From Paenibacillus_AR mesotrionivorans (lineage in GTDB: Bacteria > Bacillota > Bacilli > Paenibacillales > NBRC-103111), in NCBI RefSeq assembly GCF_046098205.1, contig NZ_JBJURJ010000010.1:124001-188000 (forward strand): 64,000 nt of DNA, in the 5' to 3' direction. Within the stretch, counting starts at the first letter, position 1. Every line of letters begins with the position of its first letter. The position numbers were made by a program, and so were the translations under genes. Below the pieces are notes generated by a model. That model worked only from the letters and a program-made list of their open reading frames with translations. It was not told the origin of the DNA and ran no database searches. Positions 45,094-53,351 of this stretch are shown here, in pieces.

Positions 45094-45744
45094 TCATTGC
45101 GTTTTCGCACCCGAAATATATCCTTTCAACCTCACCCACAGAACAGGACGAACACCCCCACTGTTATCGCCTGTAGAAGGATGGATCGTGTTGCTGCTGT
45201 AGCGGAAGGTGCCGTTTCCCTGGATGCCTATATTGCCGTCGCCGTGGATATATACGGCTCTTCGATTGTCACGTCCGGACGACCGGAGCCACCACCACCA
45301 TCCACGCCCATGGAGTGTTGCTTTTCGTTTGTCGTTGTTTTCGTCCTTCTTTTGAAACCAGTAGCGTTGTTTGGCGCTGCGGTTGTCGAGGTTTTTCCTG
45401 CTGTCCCCGAAATAGTGGCATACGGCTTCTTCGATGCTTAGCAGAAATATGTAATCCTGCGTATCCTCTCCGCCTGTTGAACCGTACCATGGATTGTCGT
45501 GGTTCTGGTTCAACACCGGAATGATTCTTGCCTGTTCGGCCGCGGAGAATGTGTTAACAAAGTCACCGTTCAGATAGCTTCTTAGGGCGCAGTCCGCCCA
45601 TGTCACATCCCCCGCGGCATTATGATAGGGATGCTGTCCAATTATGGATTCCGTTATCATCAAGGCTGCATTGTCCTGTATATCCAGAATACGCCATTGA
45701 TAACCGCCAAATGGCACAATCGCACCGATCTGAAGCTTCCTCAT
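45094..45744 (-). CDS. DUF6273 domain protein (C-type-lectin-like fold)
   Basis: 216 residues. The pattern PFGGYQWRILDIQDNAALMITES at the N-terminus, DVTWADCALRSYLNGDF, the Trp-rich WWWWLRSSGRDN and the closing GVRPVLWVRL are hallmarks of DUF6273 proteins, which share the C-type-lectin/formylglycine-enzyme-like fold. No signal peptide. The function is not known. The same fold is used by variable proteins of retroelements, but no reverse transcriptase is present here. A terminator for the next gene lies 30 bases upstream. Confidence 0.75.
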   Translation of the reverse strand: MRKLQIGAIVPFGGYQWRILDIQDNAALMITESIIGQHPYHNAAGDVTWADCALRSYLNGDFVNTFSAAEQARIIPVLNQNHDNPWYGSTGGEDTQDYIFLLSIEEAVCHYFGDSRKNLDNRSAKQRYWFQKKDENNDKRKATLHGRGWWWWLRSSGRDNRRAVYIHGDGNIGIQGNGTFRYSSNTIHPSTGDNSGGVRPVLWVRLKGYISGAKTQ

Positions 45745-45771
45745 TCTCTTCCCCCCATCCGCGGCTTACGT

Positions 45772-45798
45772 AAAAAACTCCGCCGCTAAGGTGGAGTC
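45772..45798 (-). terminator. rho-independent terminator
   Basis: Minus-strand stem ACTCCACC / GGCGGAGT around TTAGC, followed by six T. It sits 57 bases after the stop of the phosphotriesterase-like gene. Confidence 0.8.
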
Positions 45799-45854
45799 CA
45801 TTACATATGCGATCCTTCTCTTCCGCTTCTCGTAATTTACCACCATTATACCAA

Positions 45855-46802
45855 TTATCTAGCTTTTGTACCTACATCATAAAACTCCCCAGGATTCTCC
45901 GTCATCATCCGTATAATCTCCTGCCTCTCTATTCCGTTCTCTTCGCAATAAGGAATAAACTCATCAAAGATGACCGTACACGGATGACCCTCTATCGACT
46001 CTTTTGCTTCTGCGTAGAAGTCGTAATCCTGGGAAAGCAGCACTTTGTGTCCATAGCCCAGTGAAAGGATGTAACGCAGCAACTCGAACCGTTCCGGGCT
46101 GGTTCCCTTTCGGATGATGTCCATGCCCAACCACATGCCTTTTTCCGCCGCGAGCTTGATGGTTTCCTTATGCGCTTCTTTATCCGTATGGGCCCACAGG
46201 AATCGTTGATAGTCCGCCTGCTCTGCGTCCAGTACCCGAATGACCTCCGGGACCATCTTCGCCTCGAGGATATGGCAGTGAATGGGCATCCCTGTGGCTT
46301 TGCTGGCCTTTACCGCGGCAACCAGCATGGCTTGATCCACCTTGGACAACACGCCCTTGTCCAGCAGCAGCTTGATGTGCCCCGGACGAATTACTATGCC
46401 GTCGATGGTATCCAGCCCTTCTTGGAAATCCTTGATCCAACGGTTGGCCAGCTGCTCTTCGAACTGGTTGGGAAATACCTCATAGATCTGCTTGGTGATA
46501 TTCCAGCCCGTACACGGGATGATATGCATATCCGCTTGCTCCGACAATTCCTTTAATAAGCGGACATTCTGCCCGCCGATTGGCGGCGAAGCTTCTACCA
46601 CGGCCCGGCCGCCCTTCTTTTTAATATCCAGCAGGATGGGCAGTATCACCTTCAGGTCTGACTGAATCTCCTCCTCTGAATAGCTTTTGTCAAAATACAT
46701 GCTGTTTGCCTTGCACTCGTCGAATTCCCACTTGAAATGCTCATGTCCTAAGGTCAGACCCAGCTCCCTCTTCGGGATGGGACCTCTCACCGTATAAATC
46801 AT
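45855..46802 (-). CDS. phosphotriesterase-family metal hydrolase
   Basis: 315 residues from the ATG at 46802, 6 nt after AAGGAGG; the open frame beyond it has no start signal. It has the amidohydrolase-like TIM barrel: metal-binding H-x-H in LTLGHEHFKWEF, the likely carboxylated Lys in RPGHIKLLLD, His in IHCHILEAK and LWAHTDKEAH, and the late Asp in VLLSQDYDFYAE. PTE-family members cleave phosphotriesters, lactones or phosphorylated sugar lactones; a lactonase activity is as likely as any. It lies downstream of the WYL regulator with an 85-base gap and is possibly controlled by it. Confidence 0.88.
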   Translation of the reverse strand: MIYTVRGPIPKRELGLTLGHEHFKWEFDECKANSMYFDKSYSEEEIQSDLKVILPILLDIKKKGGRAVVEASPPIGGQNVRLLKELSEQADMHIIPCTGWNITKQIYEVFPNQFEEQLANRWIKDFQEGLDTIDGIVIRPGHIKLLLDKGVLSKVDQAMLVAAVKASKATGMPIHCHILEAKMVPEVIRVLDAEQADYQRFLWAHTDKEAHKETIKLAAEKGMWLGMDIIRKGTSPERFELLRYILSLGYGHKVLLSQDYDFYAEAKESIEGHPCTVIFDEFIPYCEENGIERQEIIRMMTENPGEFYDVGTKAR

Positions 46803-46887
46803 CGTTTTTCCTCCTTGTGGACTCAATCCGGTTCTATTCCTCACCGATGTGCCTCCAGCATAAACAACAAACCCCGACATCAGAGTG

Positions 46888-47832
46888 TCAGGGTTTGCAA
46901 TATTTCTTATGAATGGCTTGGCTTATGGCTTCGATTTCTTGAAGGAAGGCTTCCGGCTGTAAGGCCGTCACCTGCTCCGGATGGTGTAACACCAATTGAA
47001 GGATGTCGTTTTTGTAGGGAGTCCGAATCGTCAGATGCAGCCCGTTTGCTGCCGTTTTTACTTCCGTGTGCTGGAGATAGGCATCCTCTTTGATAATCCG
47101 GTACAGGGCTGGATCAATGAGGAGCTCGTAGGTGAACCAGGTAAACCTGTCCTGATCCGGCAGGTTCAGCTCCTTGTTCATATAGCGGTTTTCTACATCC
47201 AGGCAAGTCAGGGACACGATGCGGTCCAGCCGAAAGGTTCGTTTGGCCTGTCTGACATGGCAGAAGCCCTTCACATACCAGCCCCCATCCGTAAAAAACA
47301 GCCTGATCGGCGATACCTGCCGGTGCTCGGTCTCATCCCGCTCCGGGTGATAATACCCCATTCGCAGATCGCAGGACCGCCCGAACGCCTCCAGTATAGG
47401 CTTTAGCACATCCTCAATGTAGCCCTTCGGCATAATGCGGATGATGTTAAACTCGATGTGAGACATCACCTGAGCCGCTTGTTGCCTCTCCTCGTCAGAT
47501 AGAGCATTCATCACCTTGCTGCTGAGCAAGTTATAGTCTGTGGCCAGATTGGGGATATGAAGCTCCTCGCCTGCCTTCAATACCATCAGCAGCATAAGGG
47601 CTTCCTGCTCGCTGAGCTTAATGCTGGGCATGAAGTAAGAAGGGGAAATTTCGTAGCCCCCACCCAAACCCTCATAGGCAATAATGGGAACCTGAAGCTG
47701 GCTAAGGGCATCGATATCCCGGTATATGGTCCGTTCACTCACCTCAAAATAGCGGGCCAGCTCATGTGCCGTCATTTTCTTGCGTACCCGTAATAAATGC
47801 ACGATCCCGTTTTGTCTCTCTGTTTTTTTCAT
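46888..47832 (-). CDS. YafY/WYL-family transcriptional regulator
   Basis: 314 residues. N-terminal HTH_11: QNGIVHLLRVRKKMTAHELARYFEVSERTIYRDIDALSQLQVPI, then ISPSYFMPSIKLSEQEALMLLMVL. The WYL domain is at about 145-220 (RLFFTDGGWYVKGFCHVRQAKRTFRLDRI), with a WCX domain at the end. WYL proteins sense ligands and often control stress or catabolic genes. It is divergent from the FGE-like gene (100-base gap) and upstream of the phosphotriesterase-like gene; either could be a target. Confidence 0.92.
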   Translation of the reverse strand: MKKTERQNGIVHLLRVRKKMTAHELARYFEVSERTIYRDIDALSQLQVPIIAYEGLGGGYEISPSYFMPSIKLSEQEALMLLMVLKAGEELHIPNLATDYNLLSSKVMNALSDEERQQAAQVMSHIEFNIIRIMPKGYIEDVLKPILEAFGRSCDLRMGYYHPERDETEHRQVSPIRLFFTDGGWYVKGFCHVRQAKRTFRLDRIVSLTCLDVENRYMNKELNLPDQDRFTWFTYELLIDPALYRIIKEDAYLQHTEVKTAANGLHLTIRTPYKNDILQLVLHHPEQVTALQPEAFLQEIEAISQAIHKKYCKP

Positions 47833-47932
47833 AGATCTCCCCTGAAGTTCGGTTTATTGGTATACATCAGTTGCCCACATGGGGCGGGCTTGCTAGTATA
47901 GAATCATCTACCGTCCTGATAGGAGGAATCAG

Positions 47933-48946
47933 ATGCACACCCATCAACGTTCTGTCTGGCAAACCTTGACCACTGCGGAGAAGGAGTCGGAATTACGGGC
48001 GCTGCCTCTTCCTGGGGGTTTCTCGCTGCTGCGTATGGATACCTTCGCACGGTATGGCCAACAGTTGGAAACTGGCGTATTCGGTTACGAGGACCGCGAG
48101 TTCGTTTTCATTCCGGGAGACCGGGTCACCCTGGGCTGGGAAAACCGTATCGACCGGATGGATGCTCCAACGCGGGCAGAGCTGGAGAAGGGGTTGGAGG
48201 ATATTGGAAGGACGCTGGAGGAAACCCCGGAGCTGCTGCGGGAGCTAATGTCGCCGTTGCGGCAGGTGACCATCGGGCCGATGCTGGTGGAGCGTCAGGT
48301 TCAGTCGGTCAGCTGGGAGGACGCGACTGCCGAAGAGCTGGCAGAGGATGACGAGCTGCAGGCCGATTTGGCCACCTTCCTCCAGTCAACCTACAATGCC
48401 TATGAGCTGCATGAAGCGCATCGTTTTACCCGGATGGGTGAAGAGGTGCGGGTGGAGTTATTCTGGACCAGCGACGACTATCCCGAATGGGCCGAGACTT
48501 CGCTTACGGAAGGCTTCTCCATTCTGACGGAGGATGAATGGGAATACCTCTACGGCGGCGGCACCCGGACCCTGTTCCCGTGGGGGGACAGCTTCGACTA
48601 TACAATGAAGGTCCGTCACTTCGGGGAGCTGGACCACGCCGGAGCCGATGGGCATACCCACACGGACAACGGCCTCCCGGGCTCTGAACGTCCCTACGAC
48701 CTGGAGCTGCCCAACTTCTTCGGGCTTCACTTCCTTGGCGATCCCTACCATTGCGAGCTTACCGTTTCGGAGGATGGGATGGTTCGCGGCAAGGGCGGCG
48801 ACGGCGGCACTGCGATCTGCGGTGGTCTGGGCGTTCTGCTCGGTTACCTGCCCACCGCTACGTTTTATCGTGATCCCTATGCTGCGGAGCTGGATTGGCC
48901 TGATCAGATCGGGTACCTGCATTTTCGCCGGATCATCCGGTTATAG
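47933..48946 (+). CDS. formylglycine-generating-enzyme-like (SUMF1-type) protein
   Basis: 337 residues, ATG with AGGAGGAATC 4-8 nt upstream. The C-terminal half has the FGE-sulfatase/C-type-lectin-like pattern: GFSILTEDEWEYLYGGGTRTLFPWGDSF, PNFFGLHFLGDPYHCELT, the Gly-rich VRGKGGDGGTAICGG and the final YLHFRRIIRL. Classic FGE enzymes use a Cys pair to oxidise sulfatase Cys; here only single Cys residues are seen, so catalysis is doubtful and a binding or scaffold role is possible. The N-terminal half is acidic and helical with no known domain. Its stop overlaps the convergent GNAT gene by 6 bases. Confidence 0.7.
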   Translation: MHTHQRSVWQTLTTAEKESELRALPLPGGFSLLRMDTFARYGQQLETGVFGYEDREFVFIPGDRVTLGWENRIDRMDAPTRAELEKGLEDIGRTLEETPELLRELMSPLRQVTIGPMLVERQVQSVSWEDATAEELAEDDELQADLATFLQSTYNAYELHEAHRFTRMGEEVRVELFWTSDDYPEWAETSLTEGFSILTEDEWEYLYGGGTRTLFPWGDSFDYTMKVRHFGELDHAGADGHTHTDNGLPGSERPYDLELPNFFGLHFLGDPYHCELTVSEDGMVRGKGGDGGTAICGGLGVLLGYLPTATFYRDPYAAELDWPDQIGYLHFRRIIRL

Positions 48947-49510
48947 GGGATAATCCTCTCGAAGCAAACTGTACAGCTCGATATCGATAATCCCTTTGCC
49001 TGACCATAAGGTGGCTTGTCTTAACGTGCCTTCTTTGATGAAGCCGTTTTTGAGAAGCACCTTCTTTGACTTTTCATTAAGAGGCATCACCTCAGCCTGA
49101 ATTCTGTTGACCTTGGCCTCCACAAATAGAAAATGTACCAGCCGTTTTACTGCCTCGGCAGCAATCCCTTTGCCCCAATGCGCTTCAGCCAAGAAATAAC
49201 CAATCGTCACCGCATTTACCTTCTGATTAAAATCGAGAGCTTCGATAATCCCCAGCAGCTGATCAGGCTGAGACGGAGAGAAAATCCCCCACTTCACCCT
49301 TGAACGTTTGGTATAATCCCGCTGGAAATGCCCGATCATGTTCTTCACGGTGTCCTTATTATGCTTGGGGAGGATACCACAGTATTCGAATACGGTGTCA
49401 TTGTCATAGATGGCGAAAACCCCGTCGATGTGACAGTCTTCAATCCTCTTCAATATGATTTCATCTGACTTTAGGACCGGGAATTGGTCAAAGATCGCTT
49501 CTGCGTTCAT
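48941..49510 (-). CDS. GNAT N-acetyltransferase, RimJ/RimL type
   Basis: 189 residues. EIILKRIEDCHIDGVFAIYDND at the N-terminus, AVTIGYFLAEAHWGKGIAAEAVKRLVHF (acetyl-CoA pyrophosphate-binding region, with the G-K-G-I-A element) and RIQAEVMPLNEKSKKVLLKNGFIKEGTLRQ. Such proteins acetylate ribosomal or other protein N-termini; the target is unknown. It follows the alpha/beta-hydrolase gene by 27 bases and is probably its partner in transcription. Confidence 0.92.
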   Translation of the reverse strand: MNAEAIFDQFPVLKSDEIILKRIEDCHIDGVFAIYDNDTVFEYCGILPKHNKDTVKNMIGHFQRDYTKRSRVKWGIFSPSQPDQLLGIIEALDFNQKVNAVTIGYFLAEAHWGKGIAAEAVKRLVHFLFVEAKVNRIQAEVMPLNEKSKKVLLKNGFIKEGTLRQATLWSGKGIIDIELYSLLREDYPL

Positions 49511-49537
49511 TCGGTCACCGCTTTCGGTTGTTCGTTT

Positions 49538-50248
49538 TTATTTCCTCGGTATGGAGTGCCGGAGCCACTCTCTATATATCGCCAAATCTTCCTCCGTATG
49601 AAAATAATGCTCGCTATGATCTGACAGGGTAAGCCTGCCATGAAACCTGCTGCAAAAGGATGAAACGGCATCATACTCGCAAAGCTCATCCTTTTTCCCG
49701 TATAAAATGGAGGTTGGAGTGTTCCATTTCATTATGGGATTCTCCCTAACGTACTGGTAGTAGTCCCAATACAAGACAGGACCCATTGGGGTGGATATCT
49801 CCTTTTCTTCGTACAGCTGCTCCTCCGTCACGCCAAACCATGTCATCATATTTTGAATCAGCCGCGCCATATCCACCACTGGAGAAAGAAATAAGCTCTG
49901 TTTCATGACCTCATCCTTATAGGCCAATAAACTAAAATAGGCACCGATGCTATTGGCCCATAAGCGGATGGAGTCTGCTCGTGCGGATGCAAATGCAAAC
50001 ACCTGCTTTAAATCCGGCACGGCATATTGGGGCTTGCAAAGCGCAGGATCGTCCTTCCTGTCTCCGTGCTCAGGCAAATCGAAGCTAAGCACCTGATAGC
50101 CTAACGGAACAGCCACTTCCGCGAGCATCCGAATCGGAGCATCCGACTTGGAGGACAGGTTGCCGTGTACAGCAATGATTACCTTCGGACTATCCCCGCC
50201 CCACAAAAGAGCAGGAATTCCGTCTATTGTTATAGTTTTCTCTACCAT
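49538..50248 (-). CDS. alpha/beta hydrolase
   Basis: 236 residues from the ATG at 50248 (GGGAGGAG directly before, AAAGGAG at 12 nt); the frame is open further upstream without a start signal. The fold elements are IIAVHGNLSSKSDAPI (oxyanion region), QVLSFDLPEHGDRKD, nucleophile Ser in LWANSIGAYFSLLAY (A-N-S-I-G, a variant of GxSxG), Asp in LYGKKDELCEYD and a late His in DHSEHYFH. Probably an esterase or a related acyl hydrolase of the BAAT/DLH kind. It precedes the GNAT gene in the same direction. Confidence 0.85.
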   Translation of the reverse strand: MVEKTITIDGIPALLWGGDSPKVIIAVHGNLSSKSDAPIRMLAEVAVPLGYQVLSFDLPEHGDRKDDPALCKPQYAVPDLKQVFAFASARADSIRLWANSIGAYFSLLAYKDEVMKQSLFLSPVVDMARLIQNMMTWFGVTEEQLYEEKEISTPMGPVLYWDYYQYVRENPIMKWNTPTSILYGKKDELCEYDAVSSFCSRFHGRLTLSDHSEHYFHTEEDLAIYREWLRHSIPRK

Positions 50249-50383
50249 GCTCCTCCCTATCTCCTTTCTCAATTCATTATACATAGAACACCAAATGAAA
50301 TTGGAACCTTTATTATGGATATGCGTGGACCAACAGAATTGACAGAACAAGCTCCCGATAGCCGAGAGCTTGTCCAGGATTTA

Positions 50384-50866
50384 CTATGCAAAACAATCGA
50401 TATCACCTTGATAATGGTTTGCCCGTTCCAACAGCGGTCCCTTCGCCCCCATCACAAATGCGAAGCAGCTCCCCCGAATGGACAGCAACCGGGAGCCCGG
50501 GCCAATTCCAAGAATCCGCAGCATTTCTTCAGTGAACGATAAGGTCCGGTCCTCGGAGACCGTGAGCCAACAATACTTTCGTCCCTTATAGCTTACAAAA
50601 ACGCCTTCCGGGCGCTCATAACGGTCCAAATCCGGATTATCCGGAAGTACACCCATCGGAGATTCCAGAAGCAATCCGCGGCGTGTCACACAGAAGCCTC
50701 CGGTCTTGGCACTACCTGTAAAAAGGATTACCTTGCCTTCCGAAGTGATATGATATTCGTCCGAAGCCATATCAGGAAGCCTGACCTGGCCATTACTTCG
50801 CACCACCGACCATCCGAAAACAAATTTGCCACCCTTAGTTATTTGGGGTATAACCAACACCTCCAT
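50384..50866 (-). CDS. hypothetical protein, 160 residues
   Basis: The product is basic and beta-rich with two similar halves; SKGGKFVFGW-like and GSCFAFVMGAKGPLLERA-like strands recur (GSAKTGGFCVTRRGLLLES, then IRGSCFAFVMGAKGPLLE). This suggests a duplicated small beta-barrel. No signal peptide or membrane helix. The start is uncertain because a GGAGG overlaps codons 1-3 and no other site precedes the ATG at 50866. I do not recognise the family. It is a single gene. Confidence 0.5.
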   Translation of the reverse strand: MEVLVIPQITKGGKFVFGWSVVRSNGQVRLPDMASDEYHITSEGKVILFTGSAKTGGFCVTRRGLLLESPMGVLPDNPDLDRYERPEGVFVSYKGRKYCWLTVSEDRTLSFTEEMLRILGIGPGSRLLSIRGSCFAFVMGAKGPLLERANHYQGDIDCFA

Positions 50867-50959
50867 AAGAAGAAAGAAATCTTCGACATATCCATATTCT
50901 TCATATTATTTATATATCCTTCCTGCCCGCGGATTTCGCCTCAACAATCTTTTTTACTG

Positions 50960-51586
50960 TTACTGGATGGAATTCATTAACTCGTAGAAATAGTGAGGCT
51001 CATGCGTCTTATTCAGACGATACCAAGCATCTATTGTGGCTGGCGACCATACCTCCAGCGCTTGCAGAACATGAACGGCAAATTCCAATGGAGCTACTCC
51101 GGATGCGGTGATCAATGTCCCGTCGGTGACAGCGGATTCCGCTTTGTAATTTGCTTCGCCCGTGTAAGAAGGGCAAACCATTTTGAGGTAGGCCAGATCA
51201 TTGCTTGTGTGCCCGCGGGAATCTAACAATCCTGCCTGAGCAAGTCCGAAGGTAGCACCGCAAATGGCCCCGACAACAATCCCTTCCTCCAGACACCTCT
51301 TGGCCAGGTTTAATATAGGCGCGTGAATCGCTTCTGTCCATGTATTGCCACCGGGTAACATCAGCGCATCCCCGTTTCGAATGCTGCAGTCCTCCACTGT
51401 ACGATCAGGCATGATCTTCAATCCGCCCATGGTTGTGATTGGAGTTTTTTCGATCCCAATGGTGACGATTTGGACTGGAGCCAGCCCCTTTTTGAAGTAT
51501 CTTCCCGAGTTCAGTTCGGCGGTTACATACCCGATTTCCCAATCGGACATGGTATCACATACATAAAGATAGACGGTACGATTCAT
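50960..51586 (-). CDS. DJ-1/PfpI-family protein
   Basis: 208 residues with the flavodoxin-like glutamine-amidotransferase fold. The nucleophile elbow carries Cys109 in VVGAICGATFGLAQAG, the conserved acidic partner is near Glu17 (SDWEIGY), and GDALMLPGG forms the Gly-rich loop. Subfamilies act as glyoxalases, deglycases or chaperones; this one looks like the YoaZ-like branch of Firmicutes. It is preceded by a palindromic terminator of the WYL gene and probably has its own promoter. Confidence 0.88.
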   Translation of the reverse strand: MNRTVYLYVCDTMSDWEIGYVTAELNSGRYFKKGLAPVQIVTIGIEKTPITTMGGLKIMPDRTVEDCSIRNGDALMLPGGNTWTEAIHAPILNLAKRCLEEGIVVGAICGATFGLAQAGLLDSRGHTSNDLAYLKMVCPSYTGEANYKAESAVTDGTLITASGVAPLEFAVHVLQALEVWSPATIDAWYRLNKTHEPHYFYELMNSIQ

Positions 51587-51635
51587 TTTTACGTGCTCCT
51601 CATCAAGTGTAGTAGGTTAACAATCCCTATCATAA

Positions 51636-51672
51636 AACAACTTCACTGACAGCCACTGTCAGTGAAGTTGTT
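51636..51672 (-). terminator. terminator overlapping the WYL gene stop codon
   Basis: AACAACTTCACTGACAG and CTGTCAGTGAAGTTGTT pair perfectly (17 bp) around CCA. On the minus strand TTTTATG follows. The upstream arm contains the TAA stop of the WYL regulator (51673-51671), so translation to the end would compete with hairpin formation. Confidence 0.75.
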
Positions 51673-52633
51673 AGTCTCGATAATATTCCATTAACTCGGT
51701 GGCAAGGGCCACGAGTTTATCCTTTAGATTCTGCGGCTCGATCACATGAATGGACTTCCCGTAGGGAAGAAGAATATTGGGAACATGCGTATACAGCAAC
51801 TCCTCCTCCAGCAAAAAGGTGGCCTGCGTTGCTGTCCGCTCCTGCAAATGATGCTCCAAAAACCAATGGATGCATACATCATCCAACGCCTCTGCCCGGC
51901 CCCCAACAACGAAAGAAATCAATCCGGGCTTACCGGCTGCATCCGGCAGCAGCTTGTCCATAAAAAAAGCACGCGCTGAAAAATCCCCGGGACGCCGAAA
52001 TGTGAATGCCGTGCGTGTAATGTTCAGAATTCGATCTACCCGGAAGCTGCGGATCTCCTTGCGCAGGCGGCAAAATGCAACGGTGTACCATTTATTGTTC
52101 CAATTCACCACACCATAGGGATCGATGACCCTGTTGGAGGACTGCTTGTCATGACTGTTGCGGTACGAAATTTCTACAGACTCTTCATGTGCCACCGCGT
52201 GCTCCAATTCCTGCAGGACCGGCTGAAGAGCGGGGTATCCCCTGCGGTTGATGACGCCAAATCCGGCTGCATGATGGTGTAATAACCTCTCCTGCTCCGG
52301 ATTCGAATACATTTGCAGCTTGGAGGTTGCATGCTCCAATGCCTCACTCAACGGATATCCGGCTTCTTGTGCAAATTGGGCGGCATGAAGCAAGGCCTTC
52401 TTTTCCTCCATGCTAAATAGCAGAGGCGATTTAATAAAATGATGCAGCAGGCTATACCCGCCATTATGCCCTGCATCGGATATGATCGGAACCCCGCTGG
52501 CACATAGGGCATCGATATACCGGTAGACGGTTCTGATGTGGATCTCCAGCTTTTCGGATATTTGCTTGGCCGTTACTTTCTCTCCTGCATTCAACATCCA
52601 GAGAATCGAAAGCATATGTTCATTTTTTGGCAT
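51671..52633 (-). CDS. YafY/WYL-family transcriptional regulator
   Basis: 320 residues. HTH_11: MLSILWMLNAGEKVTAKQISEKLEIHIRTVYRYIDALCASGVPI; WYL domain at about 150-225 (VIDPYGVVNWNNKWYTVAFCRLRKEIRSFRVDRI); C-terminal WCX-like part. It is 2 bases from the stop of the TetR gene upstream and thus in one operon with it. The last codons overlap a 17-bp terminator stem. It is a second WYL protein within 5 kb; sequence divergence shows it is not a recent duplicate of the one at 46888-47832. Confidence 0.92.
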   Translation of the reverse strand: MPKNEHMLSILWMLNAGEKVTAKQISEKLEIHIRTVYRYIDALCASGVPIISDAGHNGGYSLLHHFIKSPLLFSMEEKKALLHAAQFAQEAGYPLSEALEHATSKLQMYSNPEQERLLHHHAAGFGVINRRGYPALQPVLQELEHAVAHEESVEISYRNSHDKQSSNRVIDPYGVVNWNNKWYTVAFCRLRKEIRSFRVDRILNITRTAFTFRRPGDFSARAFFMDKLLPDAAGKPGLISFVVGGRAEALDDVCIHWFLEHHLQERTATQATFLLEEELLYTHVPNILLPYGKSIHVIEPQNLKDKLVALATELMEYYRD

Positions 52634-52635
52634 AA

Positions 52636-53202
52636 CTAACTCTTCCCTTTGATCAGGATATGATACGGGGTTATCCCATTTGCAAATAGGCTATCGATCA
52701 GCTTAACCAATTCCTCCGACGATAAATCCTTGCCGTTGCGTATCCAAAGGCGAAACATAGAGATTAAGGTGGAGATGTAAAACTCCATCAGGTATGGCGC
52801 TACGCTATCATTGGTTTGGAAGGCTGCCATCAATTTCTCAAAGGGGATTTCGCGTTTCAGACGCTCAACAAAATGAACAGAACCATAGTCCCCCAAGAGG
52901 GCTTTAAGGACCAGAATTTCTTCTGCATTTTCCAAGCATTGAAGTGCATCCTGGAACGAATGCGTTGAAAGCTCCCTGCTGGCCATTTCCTCGCGAATGG
53001 ATTTCAGAACATTCTCTTCCACGTAGTCCAATAACGCATAGATATCGGTGAAATATTGATAAAAGGTACTGCGATTGTATCCCGACTTGTTGGCAATCTC
53101 TTGAATCGATATTTTTTCAATTGGTTTTTGGCTGTATAAATCACAGAACACATGGATAAAGGCTTGCCTTGTTTTGTCCGTCATTTCAGGTTGTTTCTTC
53201 AT
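52636..53202 (-). CDS. TetR/AcrR-family regulator
   Basis: 188 residues from the ATG at 53202 (AGAGG 6 nt upstream); the frame is open to 53301 but without a site. HTH: KTRQAFIHVFCDLYSQKPIEKISIQEIANKSGYNRSTFYQYFTDIYALLDYVEENV, with the 'YNRSTFYQYF' recognition helix of the YxxFYRYF class; the C-terminal part matches the TetR_C dimerisation domain of Firmicutes. It is divergent from the ketopantoate-reductase-like gene across 149 bases that hold a perfect palindrome, and is followed by the WYL gene. Confidence 0.92.
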   Translation of the reverse strand: MKKQPEMTDKTRQAFIHVFCDLYSQKPIEKISIQEIANKSGYNRSTFYQYFTDIYALLDYVEENVLKSIREEMASRELSTHSFQDALQCLENAEEILVLKALLGDYGSVHFVERLKREIPFEKLMAAFQTNDSVAPYLMEFYISTLISMFRLWIRNGKDLSSEELVKLIDSLFANGITPYHILIKGKS

Positions 53203-53289
53203 GATTGGCCTCTCTTCCGTTCTACAGATGATCCGACAGATATTAAAAATCTGATGGTTGATGACCGTATAGTGAACACCTACAATATC

Positions 53290-53320
53290 ATTATACAACA
53301 CGTTGTTGGATCATCAACAA
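53290..53320 (-). promoter_or_regulatory. TetR promoter and operator
   Basis: On the minus strand TTGATG (53317-53312), 16 bp and TATAAT (53295-53290). The -35 box lies inside the palindrome TTGTTGGATCATCAACAA (53303-53320; TTGTTG/CAACAA arms). TetR binding here would block its own promoter and probably that of the divergent gene. Confidence 0.7.
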
Positions 53321-53351
53321 GGAACTATCAACTTTTTTGGAGGAGGCTAAC

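Noticed and set aside
44840..45110. Short plus-strand open frames after the restriction operon
   Set aside because: They overlap one another, have no start signals and match no family I know. They are kept as a gene-free or decayed region.
45094..45744. Possible variable protein of a diversity-generating retroelement
   Set aside because: DUF6273 shares the lectin-like fold, but no reverse transcriptase gene, template repeat or adenine-biased variable region is visible nearby.
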